Below are positions 1-7,090 of a stretch of 12,847 nt of DNA, one piece after another. The stretch lies in NCBI RefSeq assembly GCF_020742345.1, contig NZ_DYXC01000010.1:1-12847 (forward strand), read 5' to 3'. The notes beneath the pieces were generated by a model, which saw only the letters and a program-made list of their open reading frames with translations, had not been told where the DNA came from and searched no databases. The translations under genes and the position numbers were made by a program. Numbering within the stretch: position 1 is the first letter of the stretch; the number at the start of each line of letters is the position of its first letter. The stretch comes from Enteractinococcus helveticum. Lineage in GTDB: Bacteria; Actinomycetota; Actinomycetes; Actinomycetales; Micrococcaceae.

Positions 1-470
1 TCAGTGGTCTATCCGTGGTCTACGAGTCGCTTTACGCCTTATCTTATTTGGGCAAGACTCAGATACGTTGTCTCGCTCAGCTCATGTACGTTCTTGGCTC
101 CGGTACCGAGCTGAGCAATATCACTACACGGCACGAGGTCACACCTTACAAACGCGACTGTGGCACTAGGCAATTATTGCGACCCATTTGTATGGACTCG
201 GCAGCGAGCCACTCGTGTCCACAGTCATGGGAATTCTGGGCGTGGTCACCGCTGCAAGCGATCATCGTTATCGCTGTGCACCTCGAAAGACGTCCTGGCC
301 CGACCGAGACTGAAACAGAACAAAACAGGAATCGATGTAGGAGCTCCAAGGAGTGTGAAAGTCACCAGCTAATAATGCTTTATCGCTGCGCCGATCGCCG
401 TTTTTGATGTATTCCAGGGCAGCTATCGGTGTCTGACCATATATCGCTATTTCGAATTCAAGGGGAATGT
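1..470. other. Left-end stretch without a recognisable gene
   Basis: I see no convincing coding region here. The longest open frame (15-407, +, GTG start) gives a protein rich in Cys, Arg and Ser with no domain or hydrophobic pattern I recognise, and it has no clear Shine-Dalgarno sequence. The only small repeat is GTGGTCTA at 4-11 and again at 15-22, with an 11-base period. The last ~70 bases must hold the leader and probably the promoter of the aldehyde dehydrogenase at 471, but no well-spaced -35/-10 pair is obvious; TATATC at 440-445 is a weak -10 candidate. A decayed gene cannot be excluded. Confidence 0.6.
460..465 (+). promoter_or_regulatory. Ribosome binding site that fixes the ALDH1 start
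   Basis: AAGGGG lies 5 bases before the ATG at 471. It favours this start over the in-frame GTG at 429, which has no comparable site. The resulting N-terminus also aligns residue for residue with the second aldehyde dehydrogenase in the window. Confidence 0.75.
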
Positions 471-1856
471 ATGACCACGTCCATCGCGTATCATACCCTC
501 AATCCAGTAACCGGTGAGCTGCTCAAGGAGTACCCATACCTTCCAGACGAAGACGTCGAGACCGTCATCAACACATCGCAAGAAGCCTTCGCAATGTGGA
601 GTGCCCTGAGTATTGTTGAGCGCGTTGAGAAGGTCAGACGCCTGGCAGAGTTATTCGAACAGAACATAAACGAGCTGGCACCGATCCTCACCAAAGAGAT
701 GGGCAAGCCCCTTGCTGAGGCCCACGAAGAAACGCAATTCACCGCCGATATCTTCCGCTACTACGCGACTCACGGTGAAAAACTGATTGCAGATCAGATA
801 GTCAACGAAGATGCGGAGAAATACTCGTATGTCCAGCGTCGTCCAGTTGGACCGCTATTGGGGATTATGCCGTGGAATTACCCGTATTATCAGATCGCTA
901 GATTTGCTGCACCAAACCTGGTGTTGGGCAACACAATCATCCTGAAACATGCGGAGTCCTGTCCGGAATCCGCGCTGACTATGCAGCACATGATGGACGA
1001 AGCCGGCATCCCGAATGGTGTCTACCAAAACGTCTTTGCCACCCACGAGCAAGTTTCGGCATTTATTGCTCATCCCGCGATACAAGGGGTTTCACTGACT
1101 GGATCCGAGCGCGCCGGTGCAGTCATTGCAGAACAAGCCGGAAAGCACCTCAAAAAGGTTGTGCTGGAATTGGGCGGTTCCGATCCGTATGTCATCTTGT
1201 CCACTGATGACGTAAAAACCGCCGCACAGCAGGCGTTCGAGGTTCGGATGGAAAACACAGGTCAGGCCTGTAACTCGAATAAACGAATCATCGTCAGAGA
1301 CGATATTTATGATGATTTTGTCACAGAAATGTCAGCGCTGGCAGCATCATTAAAACCGGGCGACCCTGCTAAAGACGCAGAGAACACATACGCGCCGCTG
1401 TCATCTGAAAAAGCGGTTGAAACGCTGCTGGGTCAGATTGAGCGGGCAGTACAAGCGGGTGCGACCATCCACGTTGGCGGGCAGCGCGAAGACCGCCCTG
1501 GCTTCTTCGTACAGCCGACCGTGATAACCGACATTCCGCAGGGCTCTGATGTGTACTACGAGGAGTTTTTCGGTCCGGTGATTGCTGTCTATAAAGTCGA
1601 TTCCGATGCGGAAGCTCTGCAGCTGGCTAACGATACTCAATACGGTCTAGGGGCTGCGGTGTTTGCTACGGATCAGGATCGTGCCGCCGCGTTTGCTGAG
1701 AAGCTCCACGCAGGCATGGTCGGCACCAATATTTCTCCGGAGGAATCGGCAGAGACTCCGTTTGGCGGTGTGAAACGCTCTGGTTATGGTCGTGAGCTCG
1801 GCCCAGTAGGCATGGATGAGTTCGTCAATAAACGCCTGATGACGGTCAAAAAATAA
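471..1856 (+). CDS. NAD(P)-dependent aldehyde dehydrogenase, succinate-semialdehyde / 4-aminobutanal dehydrogenase type (ALDH1)
   Basis: A 461-residue soluble aldehyde dehydrogenase, the usual length for the compact succinate-semialdehyde dehydrogenase group (E. coli Sad/YneI, mycobacterial GabD1). Visible landmarks are the N-terminal NPVTGE, EMGKP near residue 76, the oxyanion-hole Asn136 in PWNYP, the cofactor Lys159 in ILKH, GSERAG at 211-216 in the nucleotide fold, the general base Glu233 in ELGGSDP, the catalytic Cys267 in GQACNS, and EEFFGP at 364-369. All catalytic positions are intact. The family oxidises small carboxy- or amino-aldehydes; beside polyamine oxidases the likely substrates are 4-aminobutanal (giving GABA) or succinate semialdehyde (giving succinate). 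The exact substrate and NAD/NADP preference cannot be read from sequence. The gene stands alone, convergent with the cupin, and ends at a terminator. It is a paralogue of the gene at 11349-12734, with no gaps and about 78% identity. Its codons are less G+C-biased at the third position than the paralogue's. Confidence 0.9.
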   Translation: MTTSIAYHTLNPVTGELLKEYPYLPDEDVETVINTSQEAFAMWSALSIVERVEKVRRLAELFEQNINELAPILTKEMGKPLAEAHEETQFTADIFRYYATHGEKLIADQIVNEDAEKYSYVQRRPVGPLLGIMPWNYPYYQIARFAAPNLVLGNTIILKHAESCPESALTMQHMMDEAGIPNGVYQNVFATHEQVSAFIAHPAIQGVSLTGSERAGAVIAEQAGKHLKKVVLELGGSDPYVILSTDDVKTAAQQAFEVRMENTGQACNSNKRIIVRDDIYDDFVTEMSALAASLKPGDPAKDAENTYAPLSSEKAVETLLGQIERAVQAGATIHVGGQREDRPGFFVQPTVITDIPQGSDVYYEEFFGPVIAVYKVDSDAEALQLANDTQYGLGAAVFATDQDRAAAFAEKLHAGMVGTNISPEESAETPFGGVKRSGYGRELGPVGMDEFVNKRLMTVKK

Positions 1857-1881
1857 CGAAGTTTCCTTCCAGTAATATAAA

Positions 1882-1933
1882 CGGCCGCTGGCGCGCTCTA
1901 GTTCCGGGGATGCACCAGCGGCCGAACTTTTTT
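1882..1933 (+). terminator. Rho-independent terminator after ALDH1
   Basis: CGGCCGCTGG (1882-1891) pairs perfectly with CCAGCGGCCG (1915-1924). Beyond one mismatch, three more pairs form inside the loop. Three bases later comes a run of six T (1928-1933). It sits 25 bases after the ALDH1 stop, between convergent genes. On the minus strand the stem is followed only by a broken T/A stretch, so it may also weakly stop transcription of the cupin unit. Confidence 0.85.
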
Positions 1934-1935
1934 GT

Positions 1936-2328
1936 TCATGTCCGGGCTGGCGTTTCGTCGGAGGGCGTTATGTAGATTTTTCGCAGTGGTTCTTCGACCT
2001 TCCAGACGGTATGCATCCCAGCGACCAGGCGCACCACACTGCCAACGGTTAGCCTCTGAGTTTGTTCTGTAAAACCATTCTCAGCTAACACTTGTACCGT
2101 ACCGCGACCAGAAAGCACGACGAAGTACTCGTCTTCTTCAACGTCGGTCATATTGCCGCTGCTCATTTCCCAGATGCCCACGCTGCACCCTTTCAACTCA
2201 CCGATCTCGAGGTGCCCGGTGGTTACGATTGGTTTTTCAGTAACGCGTTGGGTTGGTTCGATCGTTTCGTGTGAAAGTTCAATCTGCTGTGCATTAATAT
2301 GGCGCAAAGTATGATTTGAAGTCATCAT
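1936..2328 (-). CDS. Small cupin-domain protein (Cupin_3 / DUF861-like)
   Basis: A 130-residue single-domain protein with the pattern of the Cupin_3 family (PF05899-like, related to EutQ and ureidoglycine aminohydrolase): GIWEMSSG near 51-58, the EDEYFVVLSGRGTV strand pair at 65-78, a glycine turn at Gly96, AGMHTVW at 103-109 and the closing RKIYI at 116-120. The classical HxH metal pair of the first cupin motif is not evident; Glu67 and His106 are possible ligands. The start codon overlaps the stop of the upstream FAD oxidoreductase by one base (TAATG), so translation is probably coupled. A second ATG directly follows, so the start may be three bases later. Small cupins are often found beside DAO-type amine oxidases, but their role there is not established. 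It could be a sensor, a stabilising partner or an enzyme acting on an unstable intermediate. Function beyond the fold is unknown. Confidence 0.8.
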   Translation of the reverse strand: MMTSNHTLRHINAQQIELSHETIEPTQRVTEKPIVTTGHLEIGELKGCSVGIWEMSSGNMTDVEEDEYFVVLSGRGTVQVLAENGFTEQTQRLTVGSVVRLVAGMHTVWKVEEPLRKIYITPSDETPART

Positions 2329-3758
2329 TAGGAGTCGAATCCGATTCCGATTTTATCCATCGTCCGCAAGAACAGTGAGCGTTGGCCTTGGTTGCGATCG
2401 GCACGAATCATTTGGTTGCTCATGACCTGCACTCCCATCCAGGTTGCCGGTTCCGGTGGGAACGGGATAGGTTTCTTGCGCACGAGTTGCAGTTGCGTCA
2501 GTTCTGTTTCCTCACCGGACAAGAGGTCTAGCATAACCTTTGCGCCAAAGCGGGTAGCCCCGACACCCAAACCGGTGTAACCAGCCGAGTATGCGACCCG
2601 ACCGCGGTGAGAAAGATCAAAAAACGAGAAGAACCGTGAACATGAATCAATAGCGCCACCCCAGGCGTGGGTAAACTTGATACCTTCCAATTGAGGGAAA
2701 GTACCATAGAAGTGCGCAACTAATTTCTCGAAAGTTTCGTCGCGATAATCATATTCGGAGCGCACTTTGCCACCGAAGTGGTAGATAGCATCGTAGCCTC
2801 CCCACAGAATCCTGAATCCACCATGCTCATCAATCGTAGGCCGAGAATAGTGGAAGCGATTATTCAGATCTGCAAGCCCAATCATTTTGTCCCACCCGAT
2901 GGCTTCGCGTTGCAAGTCGGTGAGGGGCTCTGTCATCAACGCATAATCGTAGAGCGGAAGAGTATAGAAGTTGTGGCGTTTGAGCAGCGACGGGAAGGCA
3001 TTGGTTGCTAGGGCAACGCGTTTCGCGGTGATCTGTCCTTCTGGCGTAGTGACCCGAAGCGTGGGTCCTGTATCGATGAGTCTTTCGGCTTTCGTATTTT
3101 CATAGATCTCAACGCCGAGTTCACGGCATACCCGGGCCAATTCCCAAGCAAGTTTGGCAGGATGAACCAACATTGTGCCGTCCTCATCGCGTTCTGCCGC
3201 AAGAAATTCAGGCGAGTTGATAAGAGCCCTGGTTTCGCTTGCGTTGAGGAAATGCTCGGCTTCGCGTAACCATTCAACCTGGTGTGGTTCGGTCGCCACG
3301 TTGATGCTCCCGTCGGTTTCCAGCTCGATATCCATGTTGTATCGTTGCGCAGTTTCTCGAATCTCCGCCAGATTCTGCATCCCAAGTTTCGTGAGTTTCG
3401 CGTTCTCATCTGGCAGATGGTTCTGGCCATTTGCTGCACCATGAACCAGAGAGTATTCGCAGAATCCTCCGTTTCGACCTGAGGCGGCCCAACCAATGCG
3501 TTGGGCTTCGATGAGAACGACTTGCCGGTTGGGATCTCGTTCCTTGGCCTGTAAGGCTGTCCACAAACCGGTGTAACCCCCACCGACAACAAGCAGGTCG
3601 GTTTCGAGGCTACCCGCGAGCGCTTCGGTAGCAGCGGGACGATCAGGTGTATCCAGCCAATACGGGGCGTATTTGGTGTTCGCCAAGGCCTGGGCGATTA
3701 GTGTTTTGGGGATGTTTCGTTCGTGATGGTCAAAAGTCAGATCGTGTTGTGTTGTCAC
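2328..3758 (-). CDS. FAD-dependent amine oxidoreductase, DAO family (PuuB/OrdL-like), copy 1
   Basis: A 476-residue flavoprotein of the D-amino-acid-oxidase/glycine-oxidase fold (COG0665 type). The N-terminal extension carries YAPYWLD (30-36), common before the fold in gamma-glutamylputrescine-oxidase-like proteins. The dinucleotide-binding motif is GGGYTG (59-64) with the ribose-binding acidic residue Glu84, followed by SGRNGG (93-98), which is typical of the PuuB group. A second glycine-rich FAD-contact segment, GYTGLGVGAT, lies at 393-402, and the C-terminal PEP motif at 435-437. The family oxidises the C-N bond of primary or secondary amines using oxygen or another acceptor; in E. coli PuuB the substrate is gamma-glutamylputrescine. 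The start is GTG at 3758 with only a weak GGA ribosome site; no other early in-frame start exists. The gene couples directly to the cupin downstream. It is a diverged relative of the oxidoreductase at 3934-5304. The substrate is unknown because no gamma-glutamyl ligase is present in the window. Confidence 0.85.
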   Translation of the reverse strand: MTTQHDLTFDHHERNIPKTLIAQALANTKYAPYWLDTPDRPAATEALAGSLETDLLVVGGGYTGLWTALQAKERDPNRQVVLIEAQRIGWAASGRNGGFCEYSLVHGAANGQNHLPDENAKLTKLGMQNLAEIRETAQRYNMDIELETDGSINVATEPHQVEWLREAEHFLNASETRALINSPEFLAAERDEDGTMLVHPAKLAWELARVCRELGVEIYENTKAERLIDTGPTLRVTTPEGQITAKRVALATNAFPSLLKRHNFYTLPLYDYALMTEPLTDLQREAIGWDKMIGLADLNNRFHYSRPTIDEHGGFRILWGGYDAIYHFGGKVRSEYDYRDETFEKLVAHFYGTFPQLEGIKFTHAWGGAIDSCSRFFSFFDLSHRGRVAYSAGYTGLGVGATRFGAKVMLDLLSGEETELTQLQLVRKKPIPFPPEPATWMGVQVMSNQMIRADRNQGQRSLFLRTMDKIGIGFDS

Positions 3759-3933
3759 TTGAGTTATTCCGTTCGTTGTCCGGTGAAAGGTCGCTTCGCC
3801 GCTAACCTTGTCATGAGATTTGGGCGTACTGAGACAATCTCGTGCCTGCTATCGAATTCAGGGTCAATACCCTGTATCACCTCTGAAATCATCATGGTCA
3901 CACCCTGGAACAAAAAAGCGCTGAGACATGATG
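3759..3933 (-). promoter_or_regulatory. Intergenic region between the two oxidoreductases
   Basis: The only sizeable gap (175 bases) in the minus-strand block. It holds an inverted repeat at 3859-3874 (CAGGGT / ACCCTG around a four-base loop) and the word GTGTGACCAT on the minus strand (3894-3903). No strong terminator follows the upstream stop at 3934; on the minus strand there is an AGCGCT palindrome running into six T, but no looped stem. A clear -35/-10 pair is not visible. A 43-codon minus-strand frame (3764-3895) starts behind an AGGGTG-like site and ends five bases before the GTG of the next gene. It could be a leader peptide or chance. The region may contain an internal promoter for the oxidoreductase-cupin pair. 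Confidence 0.4.
3859..3874. repeat. Short inverted repeat in the oxidoreductase intergenic region
   Basis: CAGGGT (3859-3864) and ACCCTG (3869-3874) are perfect inverted copies separated by four bases. No T-run follows on either strand, so an operator or small leader hairpin is likelier than a terminator. Chance is possible at this size. Confidence 0.35.
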
Positions 3934-5304
3934 CTATTTCTTTCCCGTGATGATACCTGCGGCTTTGGCAATCCACGAGGTCCTAGGCTTGCCTTGCAGC
4001 TCCTGCTTATCAGCAATCTCATAGGCTCGGTAGAGCCCACGCGTGGCCAGCCACCGTAGGGGTTCAGGCTCCCATTTACGCGCCCGATGATTCACCCAGG
4101 GTAACGTCACGAGTTCAGTCTGGTTGCCCAAGATGAGATCTCGAATCGTGCGCCCAGCAAGGTTGGTCGCCGTGACGCCAGTGCCGACGTATCCCCCGCC
4201 CCAGGCGATGCCTGTCTGAGGGTCAAAGCCGACGCTGGCTGCCCAGTCCCGCGGCACAGCCAGCACCCCTGACCAGATGTGATCGATCCGTGTCCCGGAG
4301 GCCATCGGAAAGAAGCGAAACAATAGTTCGCTGAGCTTGCCGACGGTGGCCTTCTGGGTCAGGCCATTATTGTCGGTACCCGAACCGAAGCGGTAGGGCA
4401 CACCCCGTCCACCGAAGGCGATGCGGTCGTCACTGGTACGTTGGGCATACATATACACGTGTGCGAAGTCGCCGAGCAATTCTCCGTTATTCCAATGGAT
4501 CTCATCCCAGATGTGCGCAGCCAACGGTTCAGTAACAATGAGCGAGGAGTTCATCGGCAACCACAATCGTTTGAGTCCTTTGAGATTGGCGGTAAACCCT
4601 TCAGTAGCACGCACTATGAAGTCGGCCCGTACGGTTCCGTGCGTCGTCTTGAGCACGCGAGGAAGGATTTTTTCAACGATTGTGCCTTCATAGATCGTAA
4701 CGCCGAGTCTTTCCACGGCTGTGGCCAGCCCTGAGACAAGTTTGGCAGGGTGTACCCGGGCGGCATGTGGATGCCACAACGCGGCTCGGGTATTGGCCAC
4801 ATTGATTTTAGCTATTGCGTCGTCACGTTCCAACAGGTGTACATCAGTACACCGCCAGCGTTGTTCAGCCACGGCGAAAGCACGGAGCCTAGATTCCTGG
4901 GCTGGGGTGTAGGCGACGTTAAATTCGCCTCCTTTCTGGATATCTGCTTCTATTCCCTCAGCCGCGGAGACTCGAATAACTTCATCAACAGTCTCGTTCA
5001 TGATCTGCTGGAATCGTTCTGCTGCTTGGAAACCATGCGACTTTATGTATTGTTCGCGCCCACCAGTGATGGAATTGGTGAGCCAACCACCATTGCGGCC
5101 CGAGGCGCCATACCCGAAGTGTTCTTGTTCCACAATGATGATATGCAGATCTGGGCGAGCTTGTTTCAGATAGTAGGCACTCCATAACCCGGTATATCCT
5201 GCGCCAACAATAGCGACGTCGCAGGTGATATCATCTGGGAGCCCCGGGCGCCGTTGTGGAATGCCAACCTGTTGCCACCAGTGGGAGACCATGCCATTAA
5301 TCAT
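3934..5304 (-). CDS. FAD-dependent amine oxidoreductase, DAO family (gamma-glutamylputrescine oxidase PuuB-like), copy 2
   Basis: A 456-residue flavoprotein closer to the classical PuuB layout than its neighbour. It has a short N-terminus, ITCDVAIVGAGYTG with the GxGxxG motif at 34-39, Glu59 ending the second strand, GASGRNGG at 66-73 and then a segment resembling the E. coli PuuB stretch after this motif. GGGYVGTGV at 369-377 is the C-terminal FAD contact, and EPEPLRW lies near the end. The expected reaction is oxidation of a polyamine or its gamma-glutamyl derivative to the aminoaldehyde. Although the frame is open further upstream to 5499, the start is ATG at 5304: a near-perfect GGAGGAGA lies 6 bases before it, and the longer version would overlap potC and add an Arg/Cys-rich tail foreign to the family. 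The gene follows potC by 26 bases, so it is very likely co-transcribed with the importer. No puuA (glutamylation) or puuD (hydrolysis) gene is in the window, so it may act on the free amine. Confidence 0.87.
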   Translation of the reverse strand: MINGMVSHWWQQVGIPQRRPGLPDDITCDVAIVGAGYTGLWSAYYLKQARPDLHIIIVEQEHFGYGASGRNGGWLTNSITGGREQYIKSHGFQAAERFQQIMNETVDEVIRVSAAEGIEADIQKGGEFNVAYTPAQESRLRAFAVAEQRWRCTDVHLLERDDAIAKINVANTRAALWHPHAARVHPAKLVSGLATAVERLGVTIYEGTIVEKILPRVLKTTHGTVRADFIVRATEGFTANLKGLKRLWLPMNSSLIVTEPLAAHIWDEIHWNNGELLGDFAHVYMYAQRTSDDRIAFGGRGVPYRFGSGTDNNGLTQKATVGKLSELLFRFFPMASGTRIDHIWSGVLAVPRDWAASVGFDPQTGIAWGGGYVGTGVTATNLAGRTIRDLILGNQTELVTLPWVNHRARKWEPEPLRWLATRGLYRAYEIADKQELQGKPRTSWIAKAAGIITGKK

Positions 5305-5310
5305 CAATTG

Positions 5311-5318
5311 TCTCCTCC
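5311..5318 (-). promoter_or_regulatory. Strong ribosome binding site that fixes the start of the second oxidoreductase
   Basis: On the minus strand GGAGGAGA lies 6 bases before the ATG at 5304, inside the 26-base gap after the potC stop. It decides against the longer upstream frame. Confidence 0.85.
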
Positions 5319-5330
5319 ACTTGTGGGATG

Positions 5331-6191
5331 TTAATTGGCAACATTTCTGACCACATCTGCAGCGGATGCGCCGGATTTGCGTAGCACGTAGCCAACCAGG
5401 CCCAAGGCCACCAGCGTCAGGATCAACATGACCGTCGACATCGCCGCAACTTCTGGTCGCAACGCAACCCTGACGGATGAGAAGATGTAGACGGGCCACG
5501 GAGTGTAGCCAGGTTGTTGGACGAAACTCGACAAAATCGTATTGTCGAGACTGAGGGTAAAGCTCATCAGCCCGCCTGCCAGTATTCCTGGCATCGCGAT
5601 TGGCAGTGTAATATCACGGAACTGCTCCCAGCGCGTTGCCCCGAGATCAGCGGCGGCTTCTTCAAGCTGTTCGTCAATGCCCGACATTCGAGCGCGTACG
5701 ATAAAGGTCACCACGGCCAAACTGAACATCGCGTGAGCCACCACGAGTCTGACAAGGCCATTATTAAACATGGTGATTTGAGCATCAACTCCCAGGGTGA
5801 CAAACCAAGGCAGGTACGCAATGCCATCAACCACTTCTGGAGTCATCAGCGAGATAGCTAACAGGCCGATGAGCCCGACAGTGATAAGTGTGGATCGTTT
5901 TGCCCGCGCCAATGCAATACCGCCGAGCGTGCCCAGCATTGTTGCAAGCAGTGCGGATAAGAACGCTGCCTGCAAACTCGTAATCACAGAGGAGACAATG
6001 ACGTCATTATTGATAGCACCGATATAGGCGTCGAAACCAAACTCGCGGAACTGAGCAAGGACCCGGCCGTTATTGAATGAGTACGCGACGATCACAGCGA
6101 TCGGTGCGAACAGGAAGATGAAAACCAGCACTCCCCAGACCGTGAGCCCGAGGTCAGATAACCGTTTTCGAGGTGATTTTTGCTCAACCAT
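5331..6191 (-). CDS. potC: Polyamine ABC transporter permease, PotC type
   Basis: A 286-residue inner-membrane permease of the binding-protein-dependent (BPD) transport family. A positively charged N-terminus (KSPRKR) precedes the first membrane segment at about 16-37, which ends in AYSFN, a hallmark of PotC-type subunits. Several more hydrophobic segments follow, and the cytoplasmic EAA loop that docks on the ATPase spans roughly 177-202 (LEEAAADLGA ... LPIAMPG). The C-terminal half contains FTLSLDN, as in spermidine/putrescine permeases. With PotB it would form the heterodimeric channel. ATG at 6191 overlaps the potB stop by one base (TAATG), with GTGGAG 8 bases upstream. The frame is open further upstream, but that part lies inside potB and is not hydrophobic. 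This is one permease of a PotABCD-like importer; the exact polyamine specificity is set by PotD. Confidence 0.9.
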   Translation of the reverse strand: MVEQKSPRKRLSDLGLTVWGVLVFIFLFAPIAVIVAYSFNNGRVLAQFREFGFDAYIGAINNDVIVSSVITSLQAAFLSALLATMLGTLGGIALARAKRSTLITVGLIGLLAISLMTPEVVDGIAYLPWFVTLGVDAQITMFNNGLVRLVVAHAMFSLAVVTFIVRARMSGIDEQLEEAAADLGATRWEQFRDITLPIAMPGILAGGLMSFTLSLDNTILSSFVQQPGYTPWPVYIFSSVRVALRPEVAAMSTVMLILTLVALGLVGYVLRKSGASAADVVRNVAN

Positions 6192-7090
6192 TATGCCAAC
6201 TCCACATTCACACGGGTTGCTCGTTGATAAACTTTTCGTCCAGCCCAGAAAATCAGGCCGGCAATTGCCACGACGATGGCTGTAACCAGCATCAGCGTCA
6301 CGGCCATCGCGGATCCTAGCGCCCAGTCTTGGGCGGTGTTGAATTGGTTTGCGATGACCTGTCCGATCATTGTGCCTTCGGCACCGCCAAGTACCACGGA
6401 GGTCACGTAATCCCCGTTGAGTGGGACGAAGACCAGCAGACATCCGCTAATGACACCAGGCATGGCAAGGGGCATGGTGATTCGAAAGAAAGTGCTCCAT
6501 TTTCCGGCGCCAAGGTCGTAACTGGCATCGCGGAGGTCTTTGCCTGCAGCATCCATTGCCACAAACAGGGGCAAGATCATCAACGGGAGATAGTTGTAGA
6601 TGACACCAATCTGGACTGCCAGCGCCGTGTAGAGGATGTCCAGCGGTCCCTCAAGTAATCCGATAGTTTGCAGGAAGTTCGACAGATACCCCTGGGGTGA
6701 CAGAGTGATCTGCCATCCCAATGTGCGGACCAGGAAGTTCGTCCAGTATGGCACCAAAACTAACGCGAGCAAGACGTTGCGGCGTCTAGGCGATACCTTG
6801 ACGGCCAGCCAGTATGCAAACGGTACAGAAATGAGCAGGCACGCCAGTGTTCCAGTAATCGAGATTTCAAGGGTCGAGATAAACGTCGAGTAAATCGTGC
6901 CTGACATTGCTGCTTGGTATTGTTCGAGACTCAGGACATCAGTGGCAACCGGGGTGAATAGGTCGGGCTTGTATCCGAAGCTGTAATATAGAATAAACGC
7001 CACGGGAATGACGAAGAAGAACACCACATAGGCCCAGACGGGAAAAAGCAGTGCGCCGGGTCCGATGACTTTTGCGAGAGATTTTCTCAT
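6191..7090 (-). CDS. potB: Polyamine ABC transporter permease, PotB type
   Basis: A 299-residue inner-membrane permease. The first membrane segment (about 12-38) is rich in aromatics and ends in YYSF, as in PotB/PotH proteins. A periplasm-facing stretch (40-65) precedes the BPD transport domain with further membrane segments around 68-97, 105-125, 155-178, 205-235 and 262-285. The EAA-type loop is at about 187-212 (DASYDLGA ... MPLAMPG). LVPYWTNFLVRT near 112-123 is a well-conserved signature of this subunit in spermidine/putrescine systems. The ATG overlaps the potD stop by four bases (ATGA), with AAGGAG upstream, so the two genes are translationally coupled. It pairs with PotC to form the channel. 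Confidence 0.9.
   Translation of the reverse strand: MRKSLAKVIGPGALLFPVWAYVVFFFVIPVAFILYYSFGYKPDLFTPVATDVLSLEQYQAAMSGTIYSTFISTLEISITGTLACLLISVPFAYWLAVKVSPRRRNVLLALVLVPYWTNFLVRTLGWQITLSPQGYLSNFLQTIGLLEGPLDILYTALAVQIGVIYNYLPLMILPLFVAMDAAGKDLRDASYDLGAGKWSTFFRITMPLAMPGVISGCLLVFVPLNGDYVTSVVLGGAEGTMIGQVIANQFNTAQDWALGSAMAVTLMLVTAIVVAIAGLIFWAGRKVYQRATRVNVELA

Noticed and set aside
15..407. A 130-codon open frame at the left end
   Set aside because: No recognisable domain, no ribosome site, and a composition unlike the real genes nearby; two other frames of similar poor quality overlap it.
429..470. An upstream GTG start for ALDH1
   Set aside because: It has no ribosome site, and the added 14 residues have no equivalent in ALDH2. 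ATG at 471 has AAGGGG at good distance.
3904..3933. A terminator between the two oxidoreductases (six T after AGCGCT on the minus strand)
   Set aside because: AGCGCT is a six-base palindrome without a loop, and no longer stem could be formed around it, so it does not meet the form of an intrinsic terminator.
3934..5499. A longer start for the second oxidoreductase at 5499
   Set aside because: It would overlap potC by over 160 bases and add an Arg/Cys-rich tail absent from the family, while an excellent ribosome site precedes the ATG at 5304.
5331..6443. A longer start for potC at 6443
   Set aside because: The extra 84 residues are an antisense-like Arg-rich translation within potB. The ATG at 6191 overlaps the potB stop and begins a normal permease N-terminus.
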